Of a stretch of DNA of 35,825 nt, positions 7,921-15,614 are shown piece by piece. Where the stretch lies: positions 1 to 35,825 of the forward strand of contig CAMXVQ010000008.1 of assembly GCA_947252455.1 (NCBI GenBank), given 5' to 3'. The number at the start of each line of letters is the position of its first letter. Position 1 is the first letter of the stretch. The DNA is from an uncultured Atopobium sp. (GTDB taxonomy: Bacteria > Actinomycetota > Coriobacteriia > Coriobacteriales > Atopobiaceae). Position numbers and translations under genes: made by a program. Under the pieces are notes generated by a model, which was given only the letters and a program-made list of their open reading frames with translations, was not told the origin of the DNA and ran no database searches.

Positions 7921-8706
7921 ATGAGCAATCGTCAGAGTTTTATAGGCGTCTTTGATTCTGGATTAGGTGGAATCAGTGTTCTTAAGAAGCTGGTCAGCCA
8001 GCTTCCCCACGAAGATTTCTTTTACTTTGGAGATACTGCTCATAATCCTTATGGCGCGCGTAGTGCCGATGATATTTTTGATCTTTCAAAATCCATTGTA
8101 GACAACATGGTTTCCAAAGGAGCAAAGGCCGTAGTAATTGCATGTAATACGGCAACTGCCGCTGCTGCGCATAAACTGCGCACAATGTATCCTCAACTTC
8201 CGCTGATTGGTATAGAGCCTGCTCTTAAACAGGCCTGTGATGCGCATATCTATAAACATATTTTGGTGTTGGCAACGCCTGTGACGCTGCGCATGGAAAA
8301 ATTCCATCAACTTCGTGATCGTATGTGTGCATGTAACAGTGCCAACGTAAAGATTTCCGCTTTGGCATGCGATGGTTTGGCACATAGAATTGAGCAGGGA
8401 AATCTTGATGCGCCCGATTTAGATAACGATTTGCAAACTATGTTGGCACCCTATATTGGCGCTGTTGACGCGGTGGTTTTGGGATGTACGCATTATCCTT
8501 TTGTAAAAGATCACATTGCATCAATCTTGGGCAATCCCGTGTGCTTTGATGGCGCCGCAGGAGTTGCTCATCATGTACGTGATGTTTTGCAGGATAGAGA
8601 TCTGCTGAACGATCAAATTGAGCGTGGGAGTGTGACGTTTGCAACAAGTGCTCATGACGCGCATCAACTTGATTTGTACGAGCAGTTTTATCATTTGCCA
8701 CAGTAA
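7921..8706 (+). CDS. murI: Glutamate racemase
   Basis: The 261-aa enzyme converts L- to D-glutamate for peptidoglycan stem peptides. Both catalytic cysteines are in their signatures: VIACNTATA (Cys75) and VVLGCTHYP (Cys189). The N terminus GVFDSGLGGISVL is the family start, and Asp and Tyr-Gly of the substrate pocket (DTAHNPYGARS) are present. The ATG at 7921 follows GGGTGA. It converges with degV. With glmM and the L,D-transpeptidase it adds to a wall-synthesis theme, though the genes are not in one operon. Confidence 0.96.
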   Translation: MSNRQSFIGVFDSGLGGISVLKKLVSQLPHEDFFYFGDTAHNPYGARSADDIFDLSKSIVDNMVSKGAKAVVIACNTATAAAAHKLRTMYPQLPLIGIEPALKQACDAHIYKHILVLATPVTLRMEKFHQLRDRMCACNSANVKISALACDGLAHRIEQGNLDAPDLDNDLQTMLAPYIGAVDAVVLGCTHYPFVKDHIASILGNPVCFDGAAGVAHHVRDVLQDRDLLNDQIERGSVTFATSAHDAHQLDLYEQFYHLPQ

Positions 8707-8728
8707 AGCAAAAGACAGCCTAAGGTGA

Positions 8729-8746
8729 TGCATAGAGAACTATGCA
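8729..8746. terminator. Possible bidirectional terminator between murI and degV
   Basis: TGCATAG (8729-8735) and CTATGCA (8740-8746) form a perfect 7-bp hairpin with loop AGAA between two convergent stops. There is no clear T run on either side, so this is tentative. Confidence 0.4.
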
Positions 8747-8751
8747 CGCGC

Positions 8752-9654
8752 TTATTGTTTCGAGCAAACTTCTCTTTCTTTTCCCCAGTAAAATACGGCA
8801 ACAGTTCCAGGTCCGGTATGACAGCCGATAGTGGCTCCAATTTCAAAATTTTGAATAGAGCTAGGCTCAAGTGATGGAAAAGCGTTTTGTATCTGTGACG
8901 CAAGTTCAAGCGCGTCTGTTTCACAATCAGAATTGCTTAAAAACACTTTGCCGCTGATTTCTTGAGGGTTAGGAATAGTGGCTTTCATTATGTCTACCAG
9001 GCGTTTTATAGCGCGATTTTTTGTGCGTACCTTTTCTACAACTTCAAGCGCGCCTGTTTGAGAAATAGCAAGAATAGGGCAAATCTTAAGCAAGCCGCCG
9101 ATAGCGCCAGCTGTTTTTGATACGCGTCCACCTTTTATGAAAAAGCGCAAATCCGAGGTAAAAAACCAAGCTTGTATGTTAAGGCGATTCTTTTGTGCCC
9201 ACGCGGAAACTTCCTCTGCATCCATGCCTTCATCGCGCAAGTCGGCAAGTTTATCTACTAAGAGTCCAAATCCAGCAGATGCGTTGAGTGAATCAATAAC
9301 TTCAATGCGGCGCGCAGGAAAACGTTGCTGGAGCTCTTCTTGTGCGGTACATGCAGCGTTGTAGGTCCCCGAAATTGCAGAAGAAAGGCATACATGGACA
9401 ATGTCTTTGCCTTCTTCTAAAAAAGGAGTCCATGATTGGATGTATGCTCCGGTAGAAACGCACGAAGTTTTTGCATCGGCACCTTTGAGCATGCGTTCAA
9501 AAATTTCATGACTAGAATTAGAAGCACCAAAATCATCTTTGAACGCAACGCCATCAAGTTCGTAATTAAAATAAATGCAGTTAATTGAACGCTTAGCAAG
9601 ATACTCTTTTGTTAAGTCAACTGTTGAGCAGCAGCTCAATATAAAATCACTCAT
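8752..9654 (-). CDS. degV: DegV family fatty-acid-binding protein
   Basis: The 300-aa protein resembles DegV/FakB, which binds a fatty acid and presents its carboxylate to the kinase FakA for acyl-phosphate formation. It starts SDFILSCCSTVDLT, continues with CVSTGAYIQSW and the SSAISGTYNAA ligand loop, and ends with GATIGCHTGPGTVAVFYWG, where the His-Thr-Gly segment contacts the fatty acid carboxylate in known structures. The open frame extends 60 codons upstream, but GGGAG just before the ATG at 9654 fixes the start. No fakA-like gene is nearby. A related role with other lipids is possible. Confidence 0.9.
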   Translation of the reverse strand: MSDFILSCCSTVDLTKEYLAKRSINCIYFNYELDGVAFKDDFGASNSSHEIFERMLKGADAKTSCVSTGAYIQSWTPFLEEGKDIVHVCLSSAISGTYNAACTAQEELQQRFPARRIEVIDSLNASAGFGLLVDKLADLRDEGMDAEEVSAWAQKNRLNIQAWFFTSDLRFFIKGGRVSKTAGAIGGLLKICPILAISQTGALEVVEKVRTKNRAIKRLVDIMKATIPNPQEISGKVFLSNSDCETDALELASQIQNAFPSLEPSSIQNFEIGATIGCHTGPGTVAVFYWGKEREVCSKQ

Positions 9655-9987
9655 GCGTTCTCCCTTCTGTTTGTATATTAGAATAACTATTTTTGTAAAA
9701 AAAGTTTTGACGATTTGGCATGTGTCTTTGAAGTGTAACAATATATCAAAACTATATAAAGTAAATGACTCGATTGTCTTACGGGTTGCATTTATAATTC
9801 TCAAAAACACAGCATAGTTGGTATTAATATACATCTATTTGTATAACAGATCGAGAAAAGACACGAAAACATGAGTATCCCTCATTTTTTTCGTTTATTT
9901 ATCGTGTAATTTTTATTTCTAGGTAATTTCCGTTCATACTTGACAAGAGATAACAATGAACTATAAACGCGTAAGAAGGAGTTGACC
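9655..9987. other. Divergent intergenic region degV / small GNAT gene
   Basis: There are 333 AT-rich bases with no supported gene. The right end carries the promoter noted at 9940-9967. The left part should hold the degV promoter, but I cannot single out a convincing one. Confidence 0.5.
9940..9967 (+). promoter_or_regulatory. Sigma-70 promoter for the small GNAT gene
   Basis: TTGACA (9940-9945), a 16-base spacer and TATAAA (9962-9967). The ribosome site AAGGAG begins about 9 bases after the -10, so the leader would be very short. Confidence 0.65.
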
Positions 9988-10269
9988 ATGGTTTTTCAAA
10001 CTACTCCAAATGAAGTTCTTTTTTTGGGTGATACCGGCGACGTTAAAGGTCGCGTACGCATGAGCGATCCGCAAGATGGTGTAATTGACATTGTAGAAAC
10101 ATATGTAAGCCCTAATGACCGTGGGCTTGGCTTTGCAGGCAGGCTTATGGGTCGCGCAGCGGCATATATTAAGGATTCGGGCAATCGTGCAAAGCTTTCG
10201 TGTAGTTATGCAAAATCATGGTTTGCAAAACATCCCGAATATCAAGATATTGTGGATGACGCCTCATAA
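9988..10269 (+). CDS. Small GNAT-fold N-acetyltransferase-like protein (COG2388 type)
   Basis: The 93-aa protein has the compact single-domain pattern of the COG2388/NATD1-like group: VDIVETYVSPNDRGLGFAG (read here as IDIVETYVSPNDRG), then GRLMGRAAAYIKDSG and a C-terminal LSCSYAKSWFAKHPEY. The R-G-LG-F-AG stretch is the acetyl-CoA pyrophosphate loop. The substrate is unknown for most members. The ATG at 9988 is chosen over a TTG two codons earlier because AAGGAG lies six bases before it. It is followed by a terminator at 10299, so it is a one-gene unit. Confidence 0.85.
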   Translation: MVFQTTPNEVLFLGDTGDVKGRVRMSDPQDGVIDIVETYVSPNDRGLGFAGRLMGRAAAYIKDSGNRAKLSCSYAKSWFAKHPEYQDIVDDAS

Positions 10270-10298
10270 CGCGAGGCCAAACACTATCATATGAAAAC

Positions 10299-10331
10299 AA
10301 ACACGTACTGATTAGTTCATGCGTGTTTTTT
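10299..10331 (+). terminator. Terminator after the small GNAT gene
   Basis: AAACACG (10299-10305) pairs with CGTGTTT (10322-10328), an internal ACT/AGT pair lies in the loop, and T bases continue to 10331. Confidence 0.7.
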
Positions 10332-10385
10332 ATTGGCCTTGAGGTGCCGCAGCACAAAGGCCTCATAAGAAAGGAGCGTTGATAC

Positions 10386-11153
10386 ATGATACTTACAGGA
10401 GCGCTTGTTGATGCAATTCTTGCATGTGCAGGAGGCATTCTAGGGCTTATTTTTCGCCGTCATGTATCACGTGATTTGGGGGAGTTCTTGCTGATCGGTC
10501 AAGGTCTTGTTTGTATTTTGCTGGGCATACAAGGAATGATCGGGTATCACAGCGATATTTGCGTTATAACGCTTTCTATGGGCTTTGGTTTTTTAATTGG
10601 ATTTGCACTCAATATAGATTCAAAAATTACGCATTTTGCCAATATTATCCAGGACTCACTCGCGCGTGTTGCGCAAAAATTTTCTGGTAAAGCACAAACT
10701 AACGCAACCAGTAGCGAAGACGAAACATGTGCTCACACTTCCTTTTCTTCGGGCTTTATTTGTGCAAGTGTATTTACCTGTACGGGTGCTATGGCTATTA
10801 TTGGATCGTTGCAAAGCGGTATGCAGCTCGACCATTCAACGCTTCTGGCAAAGGGCTTTATTGATATGATTTCCTGTTTTGCTTTTGGTGCTTCTATGGG
10901 CAAAGGCGTGCCGTTTTGTGCGTTGAGCGTATTCATTTATGAAGGATGCTTAAGCGTTCTGGCTCATATTGTGAGCCCATATTTAAGTCCTGAGGTCATT
11001 AATAATGTTGTCGCATCTGGTTCGCTTCTTTTAATTGTTGTGGGCTTTAACCTTATGAAAGTTGGAAAGTTTAAGGTTGCAAATATGCTGCCTGCTGCGT
11101 TTTTGCCCATTATTTTTGTTCCGCTTATTGCGTGGTTCGCCTCTTTAATCTAA
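10386..11153 (+). CDS. DUF554 family membrane protein
   Basis: The 255-aa integral membrane protein matches DUF554 (YqgA/YdfK type). The N terminus TGALVDAILACAGGILGLIFRR, the segment LLIGQGLVCILLGIQGM, and the repeated small-residue helices ending IVVGFNLMKVGKFKVANMLPA are typical. About six to seven hydrophobic segments are visible. A hydrophilic loop around 100-118 (KAQTNATSSEDETCAH) is less conserved. The ATG at 10386 has AAAGGAG upstream. Function is not established for the family; transport has been suggested. Its neighbours give no clue. Confidence 0.88.
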   Translation: MILTGALVDAILACAGGILGLIFRRHVSRDLGEFLLIGQGLVCILLGIQGMIGYHSDICVITLSMGFGFLIGFALNIDSKITHFANIIQDSLARVAQKFSGKAQTNATSSEDETCAHTSFSSGFICASVFTCTGAMAIIGSLQSGMQLDHSTLLAKGFIDMISCFAFGASMGKGVPFCALSVFIYEGCLSVLAHIVSPYLSPEVINNVVASGSLLLIVVGFNLMKVGKFKVANMLPAAFLPIIFVPLIAWFASLI

Positions 11154-11186
11154 CTTGCTTGTACACGTATATATGTTTTTTCTTAT

Positions 11187-11216
11187 GCGCTCTTTCGCAT
11201 CCGATCAAAAGAGCGC
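11187..11216. terminator. Hairpin after the DUF554 gene
   Basis: GCGCTCTTT (11187-11195) pairs exactly with AAAGAGCGC (11208-11216), loop 12. The following bases are GTGCTTTG, not a clean T run, so terminator function is probable but not certain. Confidence 0.45.
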
Positions 11217-11355
11217 GTGCTTTGTTGTGGCACTAGGCAACCATCTGCAGGCAATACACGTCCATATACGTAACTGTTGTATAACGCCATGTGCATCTTC
11301 GGTTAAGCTGATTTTGTGCTGATACAAATGTCTGTACATAAGCTTTGCGCTTTAC

Positions 11356-11378
11356 CGCGCCTTAACGTTAAGTGCGCG
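11356..11378. promoter_or_regulatory. Palindrome upstream of the unknown membrane protein gene
   Basis: A perfect 12-base palindrome CTTAACGTTAAG (11361-11372) is flanked by CGCGC (11356-11360) and GCGCG (11374-11378), offset by one base. It resembles a dimeric-protein operator about 75 bases before the next start codon. Confidence 0.4.
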
Positions 11379-11451
11379 TAGTGCGTACTTAAAGATTAAG
11401 CACGTTGTGTTTAGATTTGGTGTTTAAGGTGGCAAGAGAGGTGACGACGAA

Positions 11452-12189
11452 ATGGTATTTGAAGTTATGTTTGTAATACTTGTGTGCGTTCCTCTTTTTG
11501 TTGTATGGCGCATGTGGGAGCGTTCAAACGATCTTGCCGAGCGACATCACGCACACCATGATACCTATTCGGTTTCTCCTGCATTGTTGCAAGTTGTTGC
11601 ATATGCATCCATCTGTAGTTCGTTCATGGGAATTGTCCTTGGTTGTTTGTGCGCAACTGGTAATATTGCGTTTGATTCGATAACAGTGACGGTATTTTTT
11701 TCTGCATTTTCGCTTACTTGCGCGGCTATTTGGGTGCTATTAAGTCGTTATTGCATTGCAACCTATGATACACAAATGTGTATTACGCCATTTTTTGGTA
11801 AATCCTTTATAGTTGCGTACGAAAAAATTACCGCAATGAAATGGACGCCTGCGTATTTCTTTGCCACGCAGCAAAGTATCCGCGTTGCGTTTTGCTCGTC
11901 TCAAAACCATTCTGATTATGTATCCGAAAGTAAACCCCTGCAAGATCCTAAGAAATGTACATATGAACAAGATGAAACAAGCAATCAAGCGCAAAACAAG
12001 CTCGCTCATCACACGCAAGACGAGATTACCAATACTAAGCCGGTAGCAACTCATGATGTATCGCAAAGTGTTGACGCCAATGCGTATCACGAGGACACGC
12101 ATTATGTATTTCATATTTGGTCAATTTTGGATATTGAACAAATTTTAATGCGTATCAATCGCTTTGATGTGCTTGATTCTCATAAATAG
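11452..12189 (+). CDS. Membrane protein of unknown function with a cytosolic PH-like tail
   Basis: I do not recognise this 245-aa protein. Three hydrophobic helices are visible (about 1-20, 46-68, 77-99). They are followed by a strand-rich segment RYCIATYDTQMCITPFFGKSF that resembles a bacterial PH-like domain entering after the membrane part. A long polar linker (about 143-215) rich in Gln, Asn, His, Asp and Thr then interrupts the domain before a closing VFHIWSILDIEQILMRIN helix. So the PH-like fold may be split by a low-complexity insert. The ATG at 11452 has GAGAGG further upstream. It is transcribed alone. Confidence 0.7.
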   Translation: MVFEVMFVILVCVPLFVVWRMWERSNDLAERHHAHHDTYSVSPALLQVVAYASICSSFMGIVLGCLCATGNIAFDSITVTVFFSAFSLTCAAIWVLLSRYCIATYDTQMCITPFFGKSFIVAYEKITAMKWTPAYFFATQQSIRVAFCSSQNHSDYVSESKPLQDPKKCTYEQDETSNQAQNKLAHHTQDEITNTKPVATHDVSQSVDANAYHEDTHYVFHIWSILDIEQILMRINRFDVLDSHK

Positions 12190-12346
12190 GCAACCGCGCG
12201 GTGTACCTGGGTCGTTCTTCATTGCCTGAATCATACGTATAGGTATATGATGCCTGCGTAATGGCTGTTCTCACGCAACGGTTGCACTCGTTATTGTGAT
12301 TATTTATTGAGATATATATAATTTGCATGATAGAATATCTAAGTCT

Positions 12347-12399
12347 GTATAGTATATATTTTATGCACATACGCTCTCTTAATTTGTTTATAAATTAAG
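12347..12399. promoter_or_regulatory. Operator-like sequence and hairpin before the dCMP deaminase gene
   Basis: GTATAGTATATATTTTATGC (12347-12366) closely resembles the GTATAGTATACTTTATGC upstream of the GntR gene (1831-1848). A perfect 8-bp hairpin CTTAATTT (12378-12385) / AAATTAAG (12392-12399) follows. Confidence 0.35.
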
Positions 12400-12437
12400 A
12401 TGAGCCTTACGTGATGATAATGCTTGAGGAGGCTAAT

Positions 12438-12911
12438 ATGCCCGGTAAACGTAAAAATGTTATCACATGGGATGAGTTTTTTATGCGTGTAGCTGCTGCA
12501 GCTGCCATGCGTAGTAAAGATCCTCATACGCAGGTTGGAGCATGTATTGCCGACAGCAATGACCGCATTTTATCGGTTGGGTATAACGGAACGCCAACAG
12601 GAATTAACGACGATGAATTTCCGTGGGAATCATCGGTAGATCCGCTTCGCGATAAGCATAATTTTGTTATCCATGCCGAGGCAAATGCATTGCTTAATTA
12701 TCGAGGCTCTCTTAAAGACATGCAGGGGGCAACGGCATATGTTACGCTTTTCCCTTGTCAGGAATGTGCAAAAATGCTGGTACAAGCAGGTATTGGAGAG
12801 GTGATTTATGCCGAGGATACCTATAAAGATACCGAAGGTGCAAAAATTTCGCGTAGTATTTTAGATCGCTGTGGCATCACGTATCGTCAAATACCTTATG
12901 TAACTAAGTAA
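12438..12911 (+). CDS. dCMP deaminase (ComEB-like)
   Basis: The 157-aa zinc enzyme belongs to the cytidine/deoxycytidylate deaminase family. It makes dUMP from dCMP, feeding thymidylate synthesis. Zinc ligands and catalytic Glu are present: HAE (residues 79-81) and PCQEC (106-110). KDPHTQVGACIAD and SVGYNGTPTG are the family nucleotide-binding signatures that separate dCMP deaminases from free cytidine deaminases. The ATG at 12438 follows GAGGAGG; upstream in-frame ATGs lack a ribosome site. It sits about 60 bases before htpG on the same strand with no terminator visible between, so co-transcription is possible. Confidence 0.92.
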   Translation: MPGKRKNVITWDEFFMRVAAAAAMRSKDPHTQVGACIADSNDRILSVGYNGTPTGINDDEFPWESSVDPLRDKHNFVIHAEANALLNYRGSLKDMQGATAYVTLFPCQECAKMLVQAGIGEVIYAEDTYKDTEGAKISRSILDRCGITYRQIPYVTK

Positions 12912-12970
12912 CCAGCGCTTCAAACATATATCAAGCTTATACCATATATTTAGATAGGAGATAATACCGT

Positions 12971-14989
12971 ATGATAAAGTTTAAAACCGAAAGCAAAAAA
13001 CTTCTTGATTTGATGATCAACTCCATTTACACCAATAAAGATATCTTTTTGCGCGAGCTTATTTCTAATGCATCTGACGCTCTTGATAAATTAGCATTTG
13101 CTTCACTTACCGACCCCTCAATCAAAGTTGATTCTTCAAATGCAGCTATTACCATTGATTTTGATAAGGACGCACGCACTATTACCATTCACGATAACGG
13201 TATTGGTATGACGCGCGAAGAACTAGACACCAATCTTGGAACCATTGCGCATTCTGGTTCTGAACAGTTTAAGCAGCAACAAAACTCATCTACAAGCGCA
13301 GCACAAAAATCTGATGATACCGCAGATAATGCAGCACAAAGTTCTGCGCAGAAACCAGTTGATATTATCGGGCAATTTGGTGTTGGATTTTACTCGGCAT
13401 TTATGGTTGCAAAACGTGTGCGCGTCATCAGCCGTTCTATGAGCGAGACCTGCGCCTACGAGTGGGAATCTAACGGCATTGACGGCTACGAAATTAAAGA
13501 AAGCTCTAGTCGTCCCGAGCCTGCTGATCATGGTTCAGATGTTATTTTGTATCTTAAAGATAATACCGAAGAAGATAATACTGACCATTTCTTAAGCGAG
13601 TGGACGTTGCAAGAGCTTATTCGCGAGTATTCTAACTATATTCACCATCCCATTAAAATGATGGTCACAAAAAGTCGCGAATTGCCACGTCCTAAAGACG
13701 CGGGCGATGATTACAAGCCGCAGTACGAACAATACCAAGAGCTTGAAACCATCAATTCTATGACACCTATTTGGAAAAAGCATGCAAGTGATGTAGAAGA
13801 AAAGGACTACAACGAGTTCTATAAGTCAACGTTTCACGATTGGAATGACCCACTTTCTGTGTTGAGCTTTCACGCGGAGGGTTCGCTTTCCTATGATGCG
13901 TTGTTGTTCATTCCATCACAAGCTCCCTTTGATTTATATAGCAAAGATTACGAAAAAGGCCTTGCACTTTATTCGTCTAATGTTCTTATTCAAGATAAAT
14001 GTGCCGAGCTTTTGCCCGATTATTACAACTTTGTGCGCGGCGTAGTTGATTCGTGCGACATTAGCCTTAACATCTCGCGCGAAACGCTCCAAAAAAATGC
14101 TCAATTGCATGCTATTGCGCGCAGAATTGAGAAAAAAGTTCATGGCGAATTGTTGCGTATGCTCAATGACAAACGCTCAGATTACGAAAAATTCTTTGAG
14201 CACTTTGGACGCGGGCTTAAATTTGGTATTTACAGTAGCTATGGCGCAAAAGCGCAAGATTTATCGCAGCTGTTACTCTTTTGGTCTGCACGCGATAAAA
14301 AACTTATTACACTTGCTGAATATGCAGAACACATGCCAAAAGATCAAGACAAGATTTATTATGCTGCCGGCTCTTCGCGCGAGCGTATAGCACAGCTTCC
14401 TATGGTAACCGCAGCGCTTTCTCACGGCTTTGATGTTTTGTTATGCACGCAGGACGTGGACGAGTTTATGTTCCAAGTATGGCGTAACTATGAGGCGGCT
14501 GCTGCTGTACAAGATGGTGAAACGTCTGAAAAGACCACGCGTGAACTTGCATTTACAAATGTTTCAGCTGCAGGTCTTGACTTTGCAACTAAAGAAGAAA
14601 AAGAAAAGGCTCAAAAGACTCAAGAAGAGCACAAAGATGTCTTTGAAGCACTGAAAGATGCACTTGGATCTAAAGTTAATGATGTAAGAGTTTCTGCTGA
14701 ATTAGGAGATTTTCCTGCACGCATTTCTGCAGAAGGCAATGTATCTCTTGAGATGGAGCGCGTGCTTGAGCAAAGCCCCGATGCAGCACATGCGCCGCGT
14801 GCACAGCGTATTTTGGAGCTCAACCCTGAGCATCCTGTGTTCAAAAAACTCGTTGATGCCTGTGCTTCTGAAGATAAAGACAAGCTTAAATTATATGCAA
14901 ACGTACTTTTGGATCAGGCACTGTTGGTTGAAGGCCTTACCATTGAGGACCCAATTATGTTCGCAAAGCATATTTGTGAGTTAATGTAG
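12971..14989 (+). CDS. htpG: Molecular chaperone HtpG (bacterial Hsp90)
   Basis: The 672-aa protein has all three Hsp90 parts. The GHKL ATPase domain (1-~240) carries FLRELISNASDALDKL, DNGIGM (75-80) and GQFGVGFYSAF. The middle domain contains the catalytic-loop region SLNISRETLQ. The C-terminal dimerisation domain ends ICELM. The ATP lid is enlarged: residues about 101-129 are a Gln/Ser/Ala/Asp low-complexity stretch, making the gap from the SGS motif to GQFGVGF nearly twice the E. coli length. The ATG at 12971 has TAGGAG upstream. No CIRCE element was found in the 60 bases before it. Confidence 0.97.
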   Translation: MIKFKTESKKLLDLMINSIYTNKDIFLRELISNASDALDKLAFASLTDPSIKVDSSNAAITIDFDKDARTITIHDNGIGMTREELDTNLGTIAHSGSEQFKQQQNSSTSAAQKSDDTADNAAQSSAQKPVDIIGQFGVGFYSAFMVAKRVRVISRSMSETCAYEWESNGIDGYEIKESSSRPEPADHGSDVILYLKDNTEEDNTDHFLSEWTLQELIREYSNYIHHPIKMMVTKSRELPRPKDAGDDYKPQYEQYQELETINSMTPIWKKHASDVEEKDYNEFYKSTFHDWNDPLSVLSFHAEGSLSYDALLFIPSQAPFDLYSKDYEKGLALYSSNVLIQDKCAELLPDYYNFVRGVVDSCDISLNISRETLQKNAQLHAIARRIEKKVHGELLRMLNDKRSDYEKFFEHFGRGLKFGIYSSYGAKAQDLSQLLLFWSARDKKLITLAEYAEHMPKDQDKIYYAAGSSRERIAQLPMVTAALSHGFDVLLCTQDVDEFMFQVWRNYEAAAAVQDGETSEKTTRELAFTNVSAAGLDFATKEEKEKAQKTQEEHKDVFEALKDALGSKVNDVRVSAELGDFPARISAEGNVSLEMERVLEQSPDAAHAPRAQRILELNPEHPVFKKLVDACASEDKDKLKLYANVLLDQALLVEGLTIEDPIMFAKHICELM

Positions 14990-15006
14990 TCTAACTTAAG
15001 TGTTAC

Positions 15007-15035
15007 GCTTACCATGATATAATCAAAAGGTAAGC
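15007..15035 (+). promoter_or_regulatory. Extended -10 promoter flanked by an inverted repeat, before the Fur-like gene
   Basis: A perfect TATAAT (15018-15023) with TG one base upstream (extended -10) sits inside an inverted repeat GCTTACC (15007-15013) / GGTAAGC (15029-15035). A protein bound to the two half-sites would cover the promoter, suggesting autoregulation of the regulator encoded next. Confidence 0.55.
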
Positions 15036-15097
15036 ACGGTTAAAGCCTTAGTACGTATCGACAAGTATCGTGCATGTACGAGGGGAGCCTGGGTGTT

Positions 15098-15529
15098 GTG
15101 GTAGAGCGACGTTCTTATAATACGAGACAAAAGAAGATCATAGGCGAGTTTTTAGCTAACAACCAAGACCATTATTTAAGCGTGGACGAAATTTACGCAC
15201 GTCTTGCACAACAAAATGAGTCGCCTGGCAGAACAACCGTGTATAGAACGCTGGAAGCATTTGTAAAAGACGGTATTGTTGCCAAGGTTGCAGCTCCAGG
15301 GGGAGAAGAGTCGAGGTACCGTCTGGCAGGCAAAGGTCAAGAATACGGTCAGCTTGTTTGCATATGCTGCGGTAGGGTTATTCCCTTTGATTGTGATGCC
15401 CTTGTTAATTTTGCCTCACATGTTCATAACGAGCATAAGTTTGTAGTTGATCTGATGAGGTCGGTTATGTATGGGTATTGCAGTGATTGTACGCTTCATC
15501 AGTCGCCTGCTGTGCACGACAAAAAGTAG
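15098..15529 (+). CDS. Fur-family regulator with a degenerate sensory metal site
   Basis: The 143-aa protein has a Fur-type winged helix (about 1-75; recognition region PGRTTVYRTLEAF) and a dimerisation domain (80-143). The structural zinc cysteines are intact: C88-x2-C91 and C128-x2-C131. The regulatory metal ligands are not. Where PerR/Fur have H-x-H before the first CxxC, this protein has Y-G-Q; the early His of the DNA-binding domain aligns with Tyr26; and the late DHxLE-type His is replaced (VVDLMR). It may therefore be a structural-zinc-only repressor or sense something else. The start is GTG 15098 with GAGGGGAG ten bases before; an ATG at 15074 is possible but lacks a ribosome site. 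Target genes are unknown. Confidence 0.88.
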   Translation: MVERRSYNTRQKKIIGEFLANNQDHYLSVDEIYARLAQQNESPGRTTVYRTLEAFVKDGIVAKVAAPGGEESRYRLAGKGQEYGQLVCICCGRVIPFDCDALVNFASHVHNEHKFVVDLMRSVMYGYCSDCTLHQSPAVHDKK

Positions 15530-15567
15530 TATACGTAAAGCCACGCGTATGTTCAAAACGTAATAAG

Positions 15568-15603
15568 TGCCCCTTAAAGTGAACTAAGTAACTTTAAGGG
15601 GCA
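15568..15603. terminator. Bidirectional terminator between the fur-like and exonuclease genes
   Basis: TGCCCCTTAAAGT (15568-15580) and ACTTTAAGGGGCA (15591-15603) make a perfect 13-bp stem with a 10-base loop between convergent genes. The flanking U-tracts are weak. Confidence 0.7.
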
Positions 15604-15614
15604 AAATATTGTGC

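Noticed and set aside
12912..12970. CIRCE heat-shock operator before htpG
   Set aside because: Looked for TTAGCACTC-N9-GAGTGCTAA; nothing similar is present.
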